A stretch of DNA of 64,000 nucleotides from NCBI RefSeq assembly GCF_900110245.1, contig NZ_FOCZ01000009.1:270644-334643 (forward strand), in the 5' to 3' direction. Under the pieces are notes generated by a model. That model made no database searches. It saw only the letters and a list, made by a program, of their open reading frames with translations, and was not told the DNA's origin. Each line of letters opens with the position of its first letter. The first letter of the stretch is position 1. A program made the translations under genes and the position numbers. Shown here piece after piece: positions 1 to 10,800 of the stretch. The stretch comes from Niastella yeongjuensis. Its GTDB lineage: Bacteria; Bacteroidota; Bacteroidia; Chitinophagales; Chitinophagaceae.

Positions 1-2968
1 TGTAGGCAAGAGACAGGGTCCTTAATCTTAAATAAGAGCCATCCTCTATCCACCTGTCTGAAAAACGGCTGTTGCCCATTGGGTCGCCCCAGGTAGCTTT
101 AGGCATATTCGTTACCTGACCATTTGTTTTCCACCGGTTGCGTACTGCTTCGGTTTGGTTGGCATACCCGCTCATCGATTCCAGTTGCCGGCGGGTATAA
201 TTGTAAATATCATTGCCATAACTGTAGGTAAACAATACATCGAGCGACCAGTTGCCGTACACCAGGCGGCTGTTTATAGCACCGTAAAAATCAGGATTGG
301 GGTTACCTATTACCTGCCGGTCATTTGCATCGATCACATTATCGCTGCCGTTTGTATTTGCAAAACGTACATCGCCACCGCTAAAAGGGGTAAGATCTCC
401 ATTGGCATTTTTAGTATATAATCCTGTAGCAGCAGCTTCTGCATCGCTGCCGTATACGCCTCCGGTCTTATAACCATAAAACAGATTGGGTGCACTGCCT
501 TCGGCTGTGATAATGGTGCCACCGGCAAAATCAGTCAGAATTGTTCCGGCCGGCAATTTTGTAATCTTCGATTTGTATTGTGCAATATTGAACCCTGCGT
601 CCCATTTAAAGGTCTTATGATCAATAACGCACACCTGTACTGCTGCTTCCCACCCATTGGTACGCATGCCACCAGAATTGGTAACTACATAATTCATACC
701 GCTCGTAGAAGGTGCTGGCGTATATAAAATCATTTTATCGGAAGTATGGCGGTATGCATCTACACTTATATTCACCCGCTCATTCAATAAGGCTATGTCT
801 GCCCCTGTGTTTAATTTTGTCACCTTTTCCCACTGCAGTTGTTCATTGCCGATATTGCCACGTACGAGGCCAGACACTCCCAGCAGGTTTTGCGGTACAT
901 AATATTTACGGGCCGTAAAGTTGCCGATATCGTCGTTGCCGGTTACCCCTGCGGATGCTCTTACTTTTAACAGGTTTACAAAATGGATTGGCGCCATAAA
1001 TTTTTCAGATGAAATAAGCCAGGCGCCCCGCACGGAAGGAAAGATGGCCAGTGAAGGACTGTTTTTTCCGAAACGCGAAGAGTTATCTGCCGCCATGTCT
1101 ACATCAAGATAATACTTGCCTGCCAGGTTATAACCCGCATGCAGGTAGGTATTCAGCCATGCCCATTCGCCAAGGCTGCCACCTATCTGGCGCAATGAAT
1201 TAATGCCATACCCTACCCCTTTTAACTGATCGGTAGCAGCGTTAAAGCCAAAACCATTATCCTGTTCCGCATTCACCCTTACATACCGCGCGCCCAACTG
1301 GGCATCGAACTGGTGAATATGGCTAAATGTTTTGTTATAGGCAAGCCGGGTATCATTGAAAACGGTAAAGGTGCGTATTACCTGTGCGCCCGACCGGTTG
1401 AAGGCGATGGCATTATCAAGTGTATCGCTTACAATCCCCATTTCAGGCACAAAAAAGGTTTCCCGCATTTTATCCATGGTAACGGCAATGGTGGAGGCCA
1501 GTGACAGGTTATTAGTAAGGAGGTAATTGAATTTTACAGTACCATTGAACCGGTAGCTTTTATTAAGAGCCTGCATATTCCCGATAAGCGCGCCGGGGTT
1601 GCTTATATTAAATGAGTCTTTATCGGCCAGTGAAGGCGATTCTATACCATTATCAGCCACCTCATTTTCCGGTAAAAAGGGCGCTTTTATCAAGGCCGTA
1701 TAAATGGGATTCGTTGTAGGGCTTAGTCCCATGTCCTTCAACTTCTGCTCATAATAGAGAAAACTGAGGTTAGCGGAAGCGGTAAGCCTTTTGCTGAGAT
1801 TAAGATCGGCATTGAATCTCATATTATACCTGGTAAGCCCCGTATTTTTGACAACACCTGCATTCTTTAAAAAGCCCATCGACAACGCATATTTTGCTAT
1901 GTTATCGCCACCGGTAATTTTCAGGTAACCGTTTTGCATAGAACTGTTGTCGAGCACTTTTTTCTGCCAGTTGTTGTTATAATGAAAACGGTAATAGTCG
2001 AGGCTGGCGGCATCGTCATTCATATAAGGAAGTGCCTGCATGTCTTTATCGGCAACACCTTTAGACTGGAGCATTTCTGATAAATACACCCGGTAATCAG
2101 CAGCATTCATAACAGGTATATTGGTGGGCGTAAAGTTTATCCCGCCATACAATGCGGCATCAATTCTGGTAGCTTCCTGTTTGGCACGGGCAGTAGTAAT
2201 AAGGATTACGCCGTTTGCTCCTTTGGCTCCGTATATAGAGGTGGCATCTTTTAACACGGTAATATTGTCAATATCCTTACCGTCGATAAAGGACAGTGGG
2301 TTGTTGTACGCACCGGAATTCAGTGGGTTTCCATAATTACCAATATCAAAGAAGACCCCGTCTACAATTATCAATGGCTGGTTAGTGGCATACAGAGAGG
2401 AAAAACCACGTAAAAAAAGATTGGCTCCTATATTGGGAGTACCTGAACGGCGGATGGCATTCAGCCCCGCCACTTTGCCTTGCAGGTAAGCATCCGGCGT
2501 TTCGGGTACGCCCTGCCAGTTGCCTTTTGTGTGCACAGATACTGCTGCATTGGTGACCTGGCTTTGCGTTGCTACTCCCAACGGCGTGGTAATATCATCA
2601 TAAAAGGACCTGTAATCACCTTCATGCAAAAACCCTTTTACCTCCGCAGCTCCCTGCAACGCAAGCTCCCTTGCCTGGTACCCATCTGCTTCTACCCGTA
2701 TGGAGACATTATAACCAGGTACTTTCAACAGGAAGTTGCCCAGGCTATCAGTAATGGCTGCAGTCACATTTTTATAAGTGATCCTCGCGCCGCTCAAAGG
2801 TTTACGGCTTACCGCATCGGCAATAGTTCCTCTTACATCTACTGATCCTTTAGGGAAAGGGTTAACCGTTATAATAGAATCGCCATTTACTGCATTGGTA
2901 GAATCCTGCGCATGTAGCTGGCCGCAAAACAGCCCCAGGCAAATGGCAAATACAATCCTTTTACTCAT
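1..2968 (-). CDS. SusC/RagA-family TonB-linked outer membrane protein (3' end beyond window)
   Basis: This is a TonB-dependent outer-membrane transporter of the SusC class that imports a glycan or peptide with a SusD partner. The reading frame is open from an ATG at 2968 to the window edge, giving about 989 residues. It starts with a signal peptide (MSKRIVFAICLGLFCG, cleavage near HAQ), followed by a carboxypeptidase-regulatory-like beta domain at about residues 44-115. The plug carries SusC hallmarks: QPLIIVDGVFFD, then TVLKDATSIYGAKGANGV. Repeated barrel strands follow, including the late WIEDGSYLRLRTLSLAY, so only about 60 C-terminal residues are missing. It lies 44 bp downstream of a FAS1 lipoprotein and is probably the distal gene of the 13.4-kb operon. 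Its own SusD, if any, lies outside the window. The substrate is unknown. Confidence 0.93.
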   Translation of the reverse strand, partial: MSKRIVFAICLGLFCGQLHAQDSTNAVNGDSIITVNPFPKGSVDVRGTIADAVSRKPLSGARITYKNVTAAITDSLGNFLLKVPGYNVSIRVEADGYQARELALQGAAEVKGFLHEGDYRSFYDDITTPLGVATQSQVTNAAVSVHTKGNWQGVPETPDAYLQGKVAGLNAIRRSGTPNIGANLFLRGFSSLYATNQPLIIVDGVFFDIGNYGNPLNSGAYNNPLSFIDGKDIDNITVLKDATSIYGAKGANGVILITTARAKQEATRIDAALYGGINFTPTNIPVMNAADYRVYLSEMLQSKGVADKDMQALPYMNDDAASLDYYRFHYNNNWQKKVLDNSSMQNGYLKITGGDNIAKYALSMGFLKNAGVVKNTGLTRYNMRFNADLNLSKRLTASANLSFLYYEQKLKDMGLSPTTNPIYTALIKAPFLPENEVADNGIESPSLADKDSFNISNPGALIGNMQALNKSYRFNGTVKFNYLLTNNLSLASTIAVTMDKMRETFFVPEMGIVSDTLDNAIAFNRSGAQVIRTFTVFNDTRLAYNKTFSHIHQFDAQLGARYVRVNAEQDNGFGFNAATDQLKGVGYGINSLRQIGGSLGEWAWLNTYLHAGYNLAGKYYLDVDMAADNSSRFGKNSPSLAIFPSVRGAWLISSEKFMAPIHFVNLLKVRASAGVTGNDDIGNFTARKYYVPQNLLGVSGLVRGNIGNEQLQWEKVTKLNTGADIALLNERVNISVDAYRHTSDKMILYTPAPSTSGMNYVVTNSGGMRTNGWEAAVQVCVIDHKTFKWDAGFNIAQYKSKITKLPAGTILTDFAGGTIITAEGSAPNLFYGYKTGGVYGSDAEAAATGLYTKNANGDLTPFSGGDVRFANTNGSDNVIDANDRQVIGNPNPDFYGAINSRLVYGNWSLDVLFTYSYGNDIYNYTRRQLESMSGYANQTEAVRNRWKTNGQVTNMPKATWGDPMGNSRFSDRWIEDGSYLRLRTLSLAY

Positions 2969-3012
2969 AATGCTGCGTAGTATGGTTGTTTGTATGCACA
3001 TGTATAACATAA

Positions 3013-4554
3013 TTAAAACACCGGAACGAATTTTATATAATCCAGAGTAAGGTTAAAGGGAGTTTCCTTATTAGGTGTAGTAGCAGGCGCCTGTAACCGA
3101 AGGCGGCGTGCGGCGTACACGTTCCTGGGGTCATCGGCGGCAGCCGACAATAGTGCGTTATAGCTATCGTTGGTATATTCGCCCAAAAACACTTCGGTAT
3201 AATCGTATGGCTTCACTTTTGTCTGTATATTAAAAAACCCGGGAGGGAACATGGTAGCAGTATCCGGGAAAATTTGTAAGATCTGCTGCAGGGCAGAATC
3301 GGTACCATAGGTGCCATCACTCTGCCCCGATACACTTTTATCGTTTAATGCTACCCAGTATACTTTATATTTCGTTGCATACAGTCCGCTGGTTACAAAA
3401 TCAACAAAATAACTGGATCCCCCTGAACCGAGGTTAATATAAAGATCATTAAACAACTCGCCTGTAAGCGGGTTCTTTCGCTGCCGGTGAAAAACATTGG
3501 TCATGTATTTATCTTCCTTTGACTTATATAAGACCGGACTATCGCTCTGTACAATTACCACGGGTACTTTTTCCTCAATAGGAGCCGCAGCTGCGTTCAC
3601 TACGTATATGATCCCGTTGCTTGCTTTTTTTGTTTCTATAATAGCAGTACTGCTGATAGGAATATGCACGTTAAACTTCGACACCAACACCGGAGGCAGT
3701 TTGTCGGGCGAATAAACACCTTTAATCGCCAGGTCTCTTATTACATTCCATTTGGAATTGCTATCGGTAAGATTTGCATTTGAGCTTTTGAAAAAGATCT
3801 TCTGTTTATCGGTTTCCGTGGCATACGCTGCGTTGGTCAGCACCACGTAAGTATACAGGCTGTCTTCATTCCCTACATCATATACTTTGGTGCGGAAAGA
3901 ATTTACCCTTACAACGCCTGTATTGGGCTTGTATACAGGCTGGCCATTAACCGGATTAATACTGTCCAGTTCTGCCTTGGCAGAGTCCTGCACCAGGTAA
4001 TCTAGTGAAGTCAAATACTCGTTTTGATTATAGGTTGTTTTCGTGCTTTCTATATACTCCCAGATACTTGGCAGGGGTTCAATGGCCTTGTCTATTATAT
4101 GTAATGCACCATTCCTTACATAGATATCTGCCTGTTGTATACTTGCCTCGTCGAACTTATTATTAAAGAAATAGATCCTTTTTCCGTTCAGCATGGCCAC
4201 CCGCAGGGTATCGGTTGCCATCCTGGTAAAATAAAGCTGGCCGGCAATATGGTTCAACAACCAGCTCTTTAGCTTTGCGGTATCGTTAACCACATTCTGT
4301 GGCAGACTGGTCAATGCATCATTGGTAGGTGCCCATACCGTATAATTCTTCGATGAGCTGATCACTTTATCGAGCCCTGTTTTCACCAGGTACTCGCTAA
4401 ATTTGCTCAGATTGGGTTGCGTATTGATATATTCCTGCAGGTTTTGGTTAAGTGCCTGCTCGTTTACAGCCACATGATCATCCCATTTCTTGCAACTAAG
4501 ACCGGTGACTGCAAGACAACCAGCCAGCAACAGGTATTTCTTCATTAAGCGCAT
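3013..4554 (-). CDS. FAS1 (fasciclin)-domain surface lipoprotein with C-terminal beta domain
   Basis: This is a predicted outer-membrane lipoprotein of 513 residues. The signal peptide ends in a lipobox (VTGLSC, Cys21) followed by KKWDD. A FAS1 domain spans about residues 40-165, with VWAPTNDAL and the closing GALHIIDKAIEPL. A second FAS1-like unit at about 170-330 ends with GIIYVVNAAAAP. The last 180 residues look like a beta-sandwich ending DYIKFVPVF, a pattern shared with the next protein upstream. FAS1 domains mediate adhesion or ligand binding, so a substrate-capturing partner of the neighbouring SusC/SusD is plausible. An alternative start is Met4 (4545). It is 24 bp downstream of the preceding FAS1 gene in the same operon. 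No catalytic motif was seen. Confidence 0.85.
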   Translation of the reverse strand: MRLMKKYLLLAGCLAVTGLSCKKWDDHVAVNEQALNQNLQEYINTQPNLSKFSEYLVKTGLDKVISSSKNYTVWAPTNDALTSLPQNVVNDTAKLKSWLLNHIAGQLYFTRMATDTLRVAMLNGKRIYFFNNKFDEASIQQADIYVRNGALHIIDKAIEPLPSIWEYIESTKTTYNQNEYLTSLDYLVQDSAKAELDSINPVNGQPVYKPNTGVVRVNSFRTKVYDVGNEDSLYTYVVLTNAAYATETDKQKIFFKSSNANLTDSNSKWNVIRDLAIKGVYSPDKLPPVLVSKFNVHIPISSTAIIETKKASNGIIYVVNAAAAPIEEKVPVVIVQSDSPVLYKSKEDKYMTNVFHRQRKNPLTGELFNDLYINLGSGGSSYFVDFVTSGLYATKYKVYWVALNDKSVSGQSDGTYGTDSALQQILQIFPDTATMFPPGFFNIQTKVKPYDYTEVFLGEYTNDSYNALLSAAADDPRNVYAARRLRLQAPATTPNKETPFNLTLDYIKFVPVF

Positions 4555-4578
4555 GCTTCAAAAATTGTTTCGTGTTTA

Positions 4579-6297
4579 TTATTTATCCGTTACTTCTATA
4601 GTTCCATCAGGGTTAAATCTTGTGCGCGTCTGGTTTTCTCCCAATGGAATAAAATGGATCATATCGAAATTGCAGTCAGAATTGCTCCCCGATATCAGAT
4701 TAAAACGAATTTTATGTCTACCAGTAACTTTTACATCTATTAGTCCTAACATGCGGCTCGCAGTAGTTCCAGCTTTCTTTTTTGCACCAGCCCACCATTT
4801 CCAGCCCAGTGCTTCCATTTCTCCAATCTTGGCAGTATCAACAGTAGAAATCTTTTCCTGAAATTGTATCAGCGCGCTGGTAAGTGGTATAGAATCGAAT
4901 GATCCCTGCACAGCGACGGCCTTGCCAGGATTTTGTTCAAAATAACAAAACCATACTTTGTATTTTCCTTTTACCAGCAAAGGGGTGGTAAATTCAATCC
5001 AGCTATTTCCTGAGCAGGAGCCGAGGGCATCTGTATTGCTGCCACTTGTGCCAAGGCCCACTTGCCAGTAATCGCCCAGGTAACCCTGTACACCATTTCT
5101 GTATTTAAGACAACTTTTTTCCCATTTTATATCCTTTAAGGTTGTACCATCACCGTAATCAAACAAATAAGTTTTTTTCCGGTATATGCTGCTCAATCTC
5201 GTAAGTTCAGACACCGTTGAACACAGGTCCCAGTATACAGCAAAGGGCTGTCTCACTTTTACACTAAAATGCGTCAAAGCCCGATGCAATACACCGTTGA
5301 TAGCAGATACGTCGCTGTTAGACTGGTCCAGTTCAGCCCCCCGCTCATGCACTACACTGTCGAGAGTGGCGTACTCATCATCATTAATAAGCACTTTCTT
5401 ACCGTCTACCAGTTTATCTGTGATCACTTCCAATGGCACCTTTGTTTCGTGTGAGGAAGCCATTACAATATCTGCGAGATATTTTACATCGGGGAGAATA
5501 TGGTAAGCAACATATATGTTCAGGCTATCTGTTGCATCTTTAGGATTGCCATTATTTTTATTATATTTTGTTTTAAGCGTTGCATAATCTGCAATACCTG
5601 CAGCTTTCAATGCCTCATCAGTTTCTGCTATCAGCGTAACCCACCTGGGTGTACCATCGGCATTTTTGACGCTGTTCAACGTATCATAATAACCTGTTTC
5701 TTTCAACGCCTGGGTAAAAATAGAATACTCAGGATTTTGTTCCACCAGTTTGGCTACTGTAAATATGGTAGGAGTAAGCACGTTGTCGATCACCTGTATA
5801 ATTCCATTCCCCATTATTATGTTTGGCTGGGTCACATTGGCCTGCCTGTTAATCCGGAACAAAGAAGCACCGCCTTCATTCACCACGCCTGTTATTAAGA
5901 ATTGTCCCAGCATGGTTACCGACGGAAGTTTACCATCGTTAAATTCACCGGTTTGTACTACCTCTTCCAGCAAATGGAACTGGATCATTTCCCGCACTTC
6001 GGTCTCGCTTATCTGGTCAATGGAAGCAATATTCTTTTGCTTCAGATAGGCATCAATTGCGTCATCGGTTGGTGCGAACAAAGTATAAGTACCGTAAGTA
6101 CTCATGGCTGAGCTGTATCCGGCCCGATCTATAATTTCTACCAGCTTTGTAAATCGGTGCAGGGAATCTTTCTGAAGATATTCCAGGATGTTCGGGTCCT
6201 GCGTGGTGGATTCACGCAAATTCATTTTTTTACAGTTGCTGAGAAAAACAGCAATTACTGTAAAAACAATCAGCGGGATAAATATATATTTTTTCAT
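4579..6297 (-). CDS. FAS1-domain surface lipoprotein with C-terminal carbohydrate-binding-like domain
   Basis: This is a 572-residue predicted lipoprotein with lipobox FLSNC (Cys22) after a short hydrophobic leader. Two FAS1 units are visible, at about residues 37-175 (LFAPTDDAI, then IIQVIDNVLTP) and about 180-335 (ending AINGVLHRALTHF). The C-terminal 220 residues contain short beta-rich segments, WIEFTTPLLVKGKYKVW and RFNLISGSNSDCNFD, closing with MIHFIPL. This resembles the jelly-roll tails of surface glycan-binding proteins and matches the end of the downstream FAS1 protein. It lies 14 bp after the SusD stop, so it is co-transcribed. It probably acts as an accessory cell-surface binding protein of the SusC/SusD complex; the ligand is unknown. 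Confidence 0.85.
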   Translation of the reverse strand: MKKYIFIPLIVFTVIAVFLSNCKKMNLRESTTQDPNILEYLQKDSLHRFTKLVEIIDRAGYSSAMSTYGTYTLFAPTDDAIDAYLKQKNIASIDQISETEVREMIQFHLLEEVVQTGEFNDGKLPSVTMLGQFLITGVVNEGGASLFRINRQANVTQPNIIMGNGIIQVIDNVLTPTIFTVAKLVEQNPEYSIFTQALKETGYYDTLNSVKNADGTPRWVTLIAETDEALKAAGIADYATLKTKYNKNNGNPKDATDSLNIYVAYHILPDVKYLADIVMASSHETKVPLEVITDKLVDGKKVLINDDEYATLDSVVHERGAELDQSNSDVSAINGVLHRALTHFSVKVRQPFAVYWDLCSTVSELTRLSSIYRKKTYLFDYGDGTTLKDIKWEKSCLKYRNGVQGYLGDYWQVGLGTSGSNTDALGSCSGNSWIEFTTPLLVKGKYKVWFCYFEQNPGKAVAVQGSFDSIPLTSALIQFQEKISTVDTAKIGEMEALGWKWWAGAKKKAGTTASRMLGLIDVKVTGRHKIRFNLISGSNSDCNFDMIHFIPLGENQTRTRFNPDGTIEVTDK

Positions 6298-6311
6298 GAT
6301 CGCGCAATTGT

Positions 6312-7808
6312 TTACTTATAGAACGGGTTTTGAACCAGGTTTTTATTTGTTTGCAGCTCATACTCAAATATGGGGAAGTAATGGCTGTTGTGATCTTTCA
6401 ATTTTGTCTGCGTGGTACGCAGGGTGTTAGCAGGCACAATGCCGGCCACCATATCGAGCAAATAATCGAGTTGTGCATAATTATTCCGCTTTACATACCG
6501 GAGCACGTCATACCACCGTTTGCCTTCAAACATAAATTCCCTTGCTCTTTCTTCCAGTATAAAGCGGGAAACTTCTATTTTATTGGCCGGATCGGGGCGG
6601 ATGTTTGTACCCTCCAGCGCCTGCGCTCTTGTACGGATGTTGTTTACAAGCACCAGCGCTTCCGCTCCTCTGTCCAACTGGGCCAGGGCCTCTGCTTTCA
6701 TTAATAATACATCTGCATACCGGTATACAAACCAGTGCGTGTACGAATCGCTTTGTGCTGTAAGGTCCGTGCTGTTTTTCCCTACGTATTTCCAGATAAG
6801 CCCGTCAGTAGCCCTTACAGAAGCACCGTCTGCACGAACGTCTTTAAGATTGTTAACCTCATCGGTAGTATATACCACGTCCATTACCCGGTTAGCGGCA
6901 ATGAATTGTTTGCCTGGCACGGCAAACAGGTTATAAAATGTATTCAGTTTTTGGGCATCATACTGTAACTCAAAAATGCCTTCGTTGGAGTTGCCTGTAC
7001 GATACAGGGTAGTAAACCAGGCTGCGCTTGAACTTATGAGGCCAAAACGTTTTGAGTTGATGACCTTGTCGCAGGCGGCAATGGCCTCTGCATATTTATC
7101 CATCCACAAATACACGTCTGCCTGTATGGTATTAATGGTAAAGCGGGTAATACGGCCTTTGTCGGCGGCAGCGCTTCCATAGGTAAGCGGCGCGCCGGTC
7201 TCTGCCTCATTCAGGTCTTTAATAACCTGGTCAAGTACTTCCTGCTGCGAGCTTTTTGCAGTATTTGTTATTTCTTCATCACTTGAAGTAGAGATAAGTT
7301 TTAAAGGCACATCGCCAAAACTTCTTGCCAGGTAGAAATAGAGTAATGCCCTGATTGTTTTTGCTTCTGCCACATAAGCATCCAGCGCTTCCTGGGTAAA
7401 GGTCTTGTCGTTCTGCAAAACTCCCGGCGCAAAGTCAGTGACAGTATTGCAATAGTTAATGGTACGGTATACCGGCCGCCAGTTTACGATACTGTTGGTG
7501 GAGGTAGTATTTACATTCATGATCTCAAACTGACCGGCAGTGGTGCCCAGCGAAGGTGCCACCATATCGGCACGCAGTTCTCCCCAAAGAAAAAGCAGTT
7601 CGGGTAAGGAAGTTCCATCTCCGGTAGGATCTCCCAGCATGGACCCGTAACAACCAATTACGGCAGCCTTTACCTGTTCTTTTGTTTTCCAGTAATCTTC
7701 CCGGATAATTCCATCGGAAGGCTTTTGGTCGAGTCGTTTAGTACACGACGCCAGTAATACCAATGAGAAAAAATAGATTGTATGTAATAATGTATAGCGC
7801 ATTTTCAT
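6312..7808 (-). CDS. SusD/RagB-family nutrient-binding outer membrane lipoprotein
   Basis: SusD-family lipoproteins form the lid over the SusC barrel and capture oligomeric nutrients. The 498-residue protein has a lipobox LLASC (Cys22) followed by TKRLDQKPSDG, a typical SusD start. It then has the TPR-like helices with EDYWKTKEQV near the N-terminus and AEAKTIRALLYFYLARSFGDVP in the core. Near the C-terminus are FILEERAREFMFEGKRWYD and the usual FPIFEYELQTN ending before NPFY. It follows its SusC by 16 bp, the normal SusC-SusD order. Length is normal for the family. Substrate specificity cannot be read from sequence, and no enzyme gene in the operon hints at it. Confidence 0.95.
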   Translation of the reverse strand: MKMRYTLLHTIYFFSLVLLASCTKRLDQKPSDGIIREDYWKTKEQVKAAVIGCYGSMLGDPTGDGTSLPELLFLWGELRADMVAPSLGTTAGQFEIMNVNTTSTNSIVNWRPVYRTINYCNTVTDFAPGVLQNDKTFTQEALDAYVAEAKTIRALLYFYLARSFGDVPLKLISTSSDEEITNTAKSSQQEVLDQVIKDLNEAETGAPLTYGSAAADKGRITRFTINTIQADVYLWMDKYAEAIAACDKVINSKRFGLISSSAAWFTTLYRTGNSNEGIFELQYDAQKLNTFYNLFAVPGKQFIAANRVMDVVYTTDEVNNLKDVRADGASVRATDGLIWKYVGKNSTDLTAQSDSYTHWFVYRYADVLLMKAEALAQLDRGAEALVLVNNIRTRAQALEGTNIRPDPANKIEVSRFILEERAREFMFEGKRWYDVLRYVKRNNYAQLDYLLDMVAGIVPANTLRTTQTKLKDHNSHYFPIFEYELQTNKNLVQNPFYK

Positions 7809-7824
7809 TCTTTATCATGCTTTA

Positions 7825-10800
7825 TTAAAAAGAAGCTGTTAAACCCAGTGTGATCATCCTTACGGGAGGCGTCATCGAATTATCAGTAGCCACCCTGAAA
7901 GGATCACTACCCCGCACGCTTACTTCGGGGTCCTGCCCGGTATACCTGGTGAACGTTAATAAGTTTTCAGCCGTAACATAAGCACTGAGGTTTTTTATCT
8001 TTATCCTGTCAACAAGTCCTTTTGAAAAAGTGTATCGCAGGGTCATTGTTCTGAAGCGCAGGAACGAACCGTCTTCCACATACCGCGATGAACCCAGCCA
8101 GTTATATCCTGAATTAAACAGGGCTCTTGGCATATCAGTTACATCACCCTCCCGGCGCCAACGTCTCAATACAGCCGTACTTTGATTGTCAACGCCATAC
8201 ATATTGGTGGTGTTCATTTCTGTGCCGTTGATGATATCATATTTATAACGAAAGTTGAAGAAGGTAGAAAACCGCCATTGGTTGTTATAACTCACATTGA
8301 AACCAAAGCCTCCGGTAAACATGGGGTTGCTGTTGCCGAGATAAACAATATCGCGGTAATCGATAGTACCGTCGTGGTTGATGTCATCATATTTCGCGTC
8401 ACCCGGCTGGAAGGTGTAATCCACTGCCGGATAGTTAAACCGCATATATACCTGCTCGCCATTGGGACGCACGGTTGGTTTACCATCTGCACTGCGTGCC
8501 CGCGTATCATCAAGGTCTTTATAAACGCCCAGGTACCTGAACCCGTAAAAAGAGCCAAAGGGGTTATCTACCTGCATGTATGTTTTGTATTGCCCGTTCG
8601 TGGTAATATTTCCTTTTTCAACGGGATAAAACTCTGAAATTTCCCGGATGATGTTTTCATTGCGGGCTATGTTGAAATTGAAATCAACCTGCCATTTTTT
8701 TGATTTGAGTGGCGTGGCATTCAGGTTTAATTCCCATCCCCGATTATCCATGGTACCCACATTCATATCTACACTATTAAAACCACTTACAGAAGCTATT
8801 TGTAGTCCATAAAAGAAAAGGTCCTTCGTTCTGTTTTTATACACTTCCACATCGAGGTTCAGCCTGTTTCTGAACATTACCAGGTTAAAACCCAGGTTTG
8901 TCCCGATCACCGTTTCCCACTTTAATTTCTGTAAGCCCATGTTGGCTGAATACACGCCGGCTTCGCCCAGGTAGTTCCAGTCAAGATTGTCGTAGCGGTT
9001 ATAGTACATATAATCCTTTTTGGGGGCATTACCGCTGCGGCCATAGCTTCCCCGAACACTCAGGTCATCGATCGACTTGCTGAAATTGAGTTTGCTCATG
9101 AATTTCTCGCCTGAAATTCTCCAACGGCCCGAGATCGCCGGGAACAAGCCATACCGCTGGCTCGAAGACAAACGCGAGGTAGCATCTCCTCTCAAACTTG
9201 CATTTATAAAATAGCGATCATCGAACCCATACTGGCCGTCAATTAATGAGCTCATGGTACTTGTCTGGCCGGTGCTTGCTGTCAAACCGGAATTGACGCC
9301 ATTGGTCCTTGAAGGCACAGAAGGGTCCTGCAGATCAGAAGAAGGGGTGTTAGATGTTCTTGCCTGATAAGAAACGCTTTTGCCATCGTATGTCATTACA
9401 TTGAAAAGCCCCTGGAAAGTATGTCTGCTGTCTTTTAACTGCGGGGTATAAATAAGCGAGGTTTTGGTTTGCACATTAAATCCATCATTATCTCCATCGT
9501 AAGCCACGTTTACGGTGTTATCTGTCCACAGCAACCCGGTAGCGATCTGCGGCAGGAAACTTTTATTCTTTAAACTATTGATATCGAATTGTACATCTAC
9601 CGTAGCAGTAAGCACCTGAGGTTTGAGTATATACTGGATATTGAATTTGGGAATGACCCTGTCTGTTATCACATTGTTCCTGGCGGCATTTGCCATAGCC
9701 ACAGGGTTTACCGTACCGACGATATCGTTGTCTTTCAATCCCTGAAAAAAACCCTGGACATTGTAGGCAGGTGAAAAATAATTAGGTGTTGGATTGCCGT
9801 ACTCATCGTACTCATAAATACCCATATTCGGCATTTTCTTGTAAGCAATATTGCGTACGTTGTCCGCATAATTCTTATTGTTGCCTGTATGCGAATAAGA
9901 AAGATCTGTTCTGATGCTGATCCTGTCTGATACAATATAATCAAGATTGATGCGGGTGCTGATGCGCCGAAGGTCTGTTCCCACTGTTACACCCTTTTGA
10001 TCGAGGTAGCCCAGTGATGCATAATACCTGGCTTTGGACCCACCACCCGTCATAGATATATTATGGTCCTGTGTAAAGCCCGTGCGTGCAATTGCATCCA
10101 CCCAGTCGGTATTATTACTGTAGTTGTAATAATAATAAGGGTTGTTAGGGTCATACTTGAATTCATTGATGGCCTGCAGGCTAAGCGGGATCCCATTCCT
10201 GTTCATATACTCTTCGGGAATAAGATCAGAATACTTAGCGCCATCGAGCATAGGAATGGGTTTTGTTTTCATGGCAACAGACCCCTTAAACGTATATGAC
10301 AGGGTAGGTTTTCCTCTTGTACCTCTTTTTGTATTGATCACAATGACGCCATTGGCAGCGCGTGAACCCCATAAAGCGGTAGCCGCCGCATCCTTTAATA
10401 TGGTGATATCCTTTATATCGGAGGGTGCGATATTCAACAGCGAGGCATATCCCTGGTCATCGGCGGTGCCGAAATTAAAATCAGTAGGGATCTGGGTCTC
10501 ATATGGCATCCCGTCTACCACTACCAATGGGTCGTTGGAAGAGTTGATTGAAGAGGTACCGCGGATCCGGATTTGCATACCGGCACCCGGGTCGCCCGAA
10601 TTGGCAGCGATGTCTACACCTGCCATCCGGCCCTGCAGGGCCTGGTCTATAGAGGTAGCCTGCATTTCTTCCATCTCTTTTGCACTGATCTTTGAATAGG
10701 CCAGGGTGGAATTGCGCTCAGCCACCGGCAGCATGCCATTGTCTGTTCTCTTTTGCGCTACCACTATCACTTCATCAAAATCTTTGGCTGCCTGGTCAAG

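Noticed and set aside
8182..8637. 151-codon frame antisense to the SusC gene
   Set aside because: It lies entirely inside the SusC coding region on the other strand and has the composition expected of a shadow frame.
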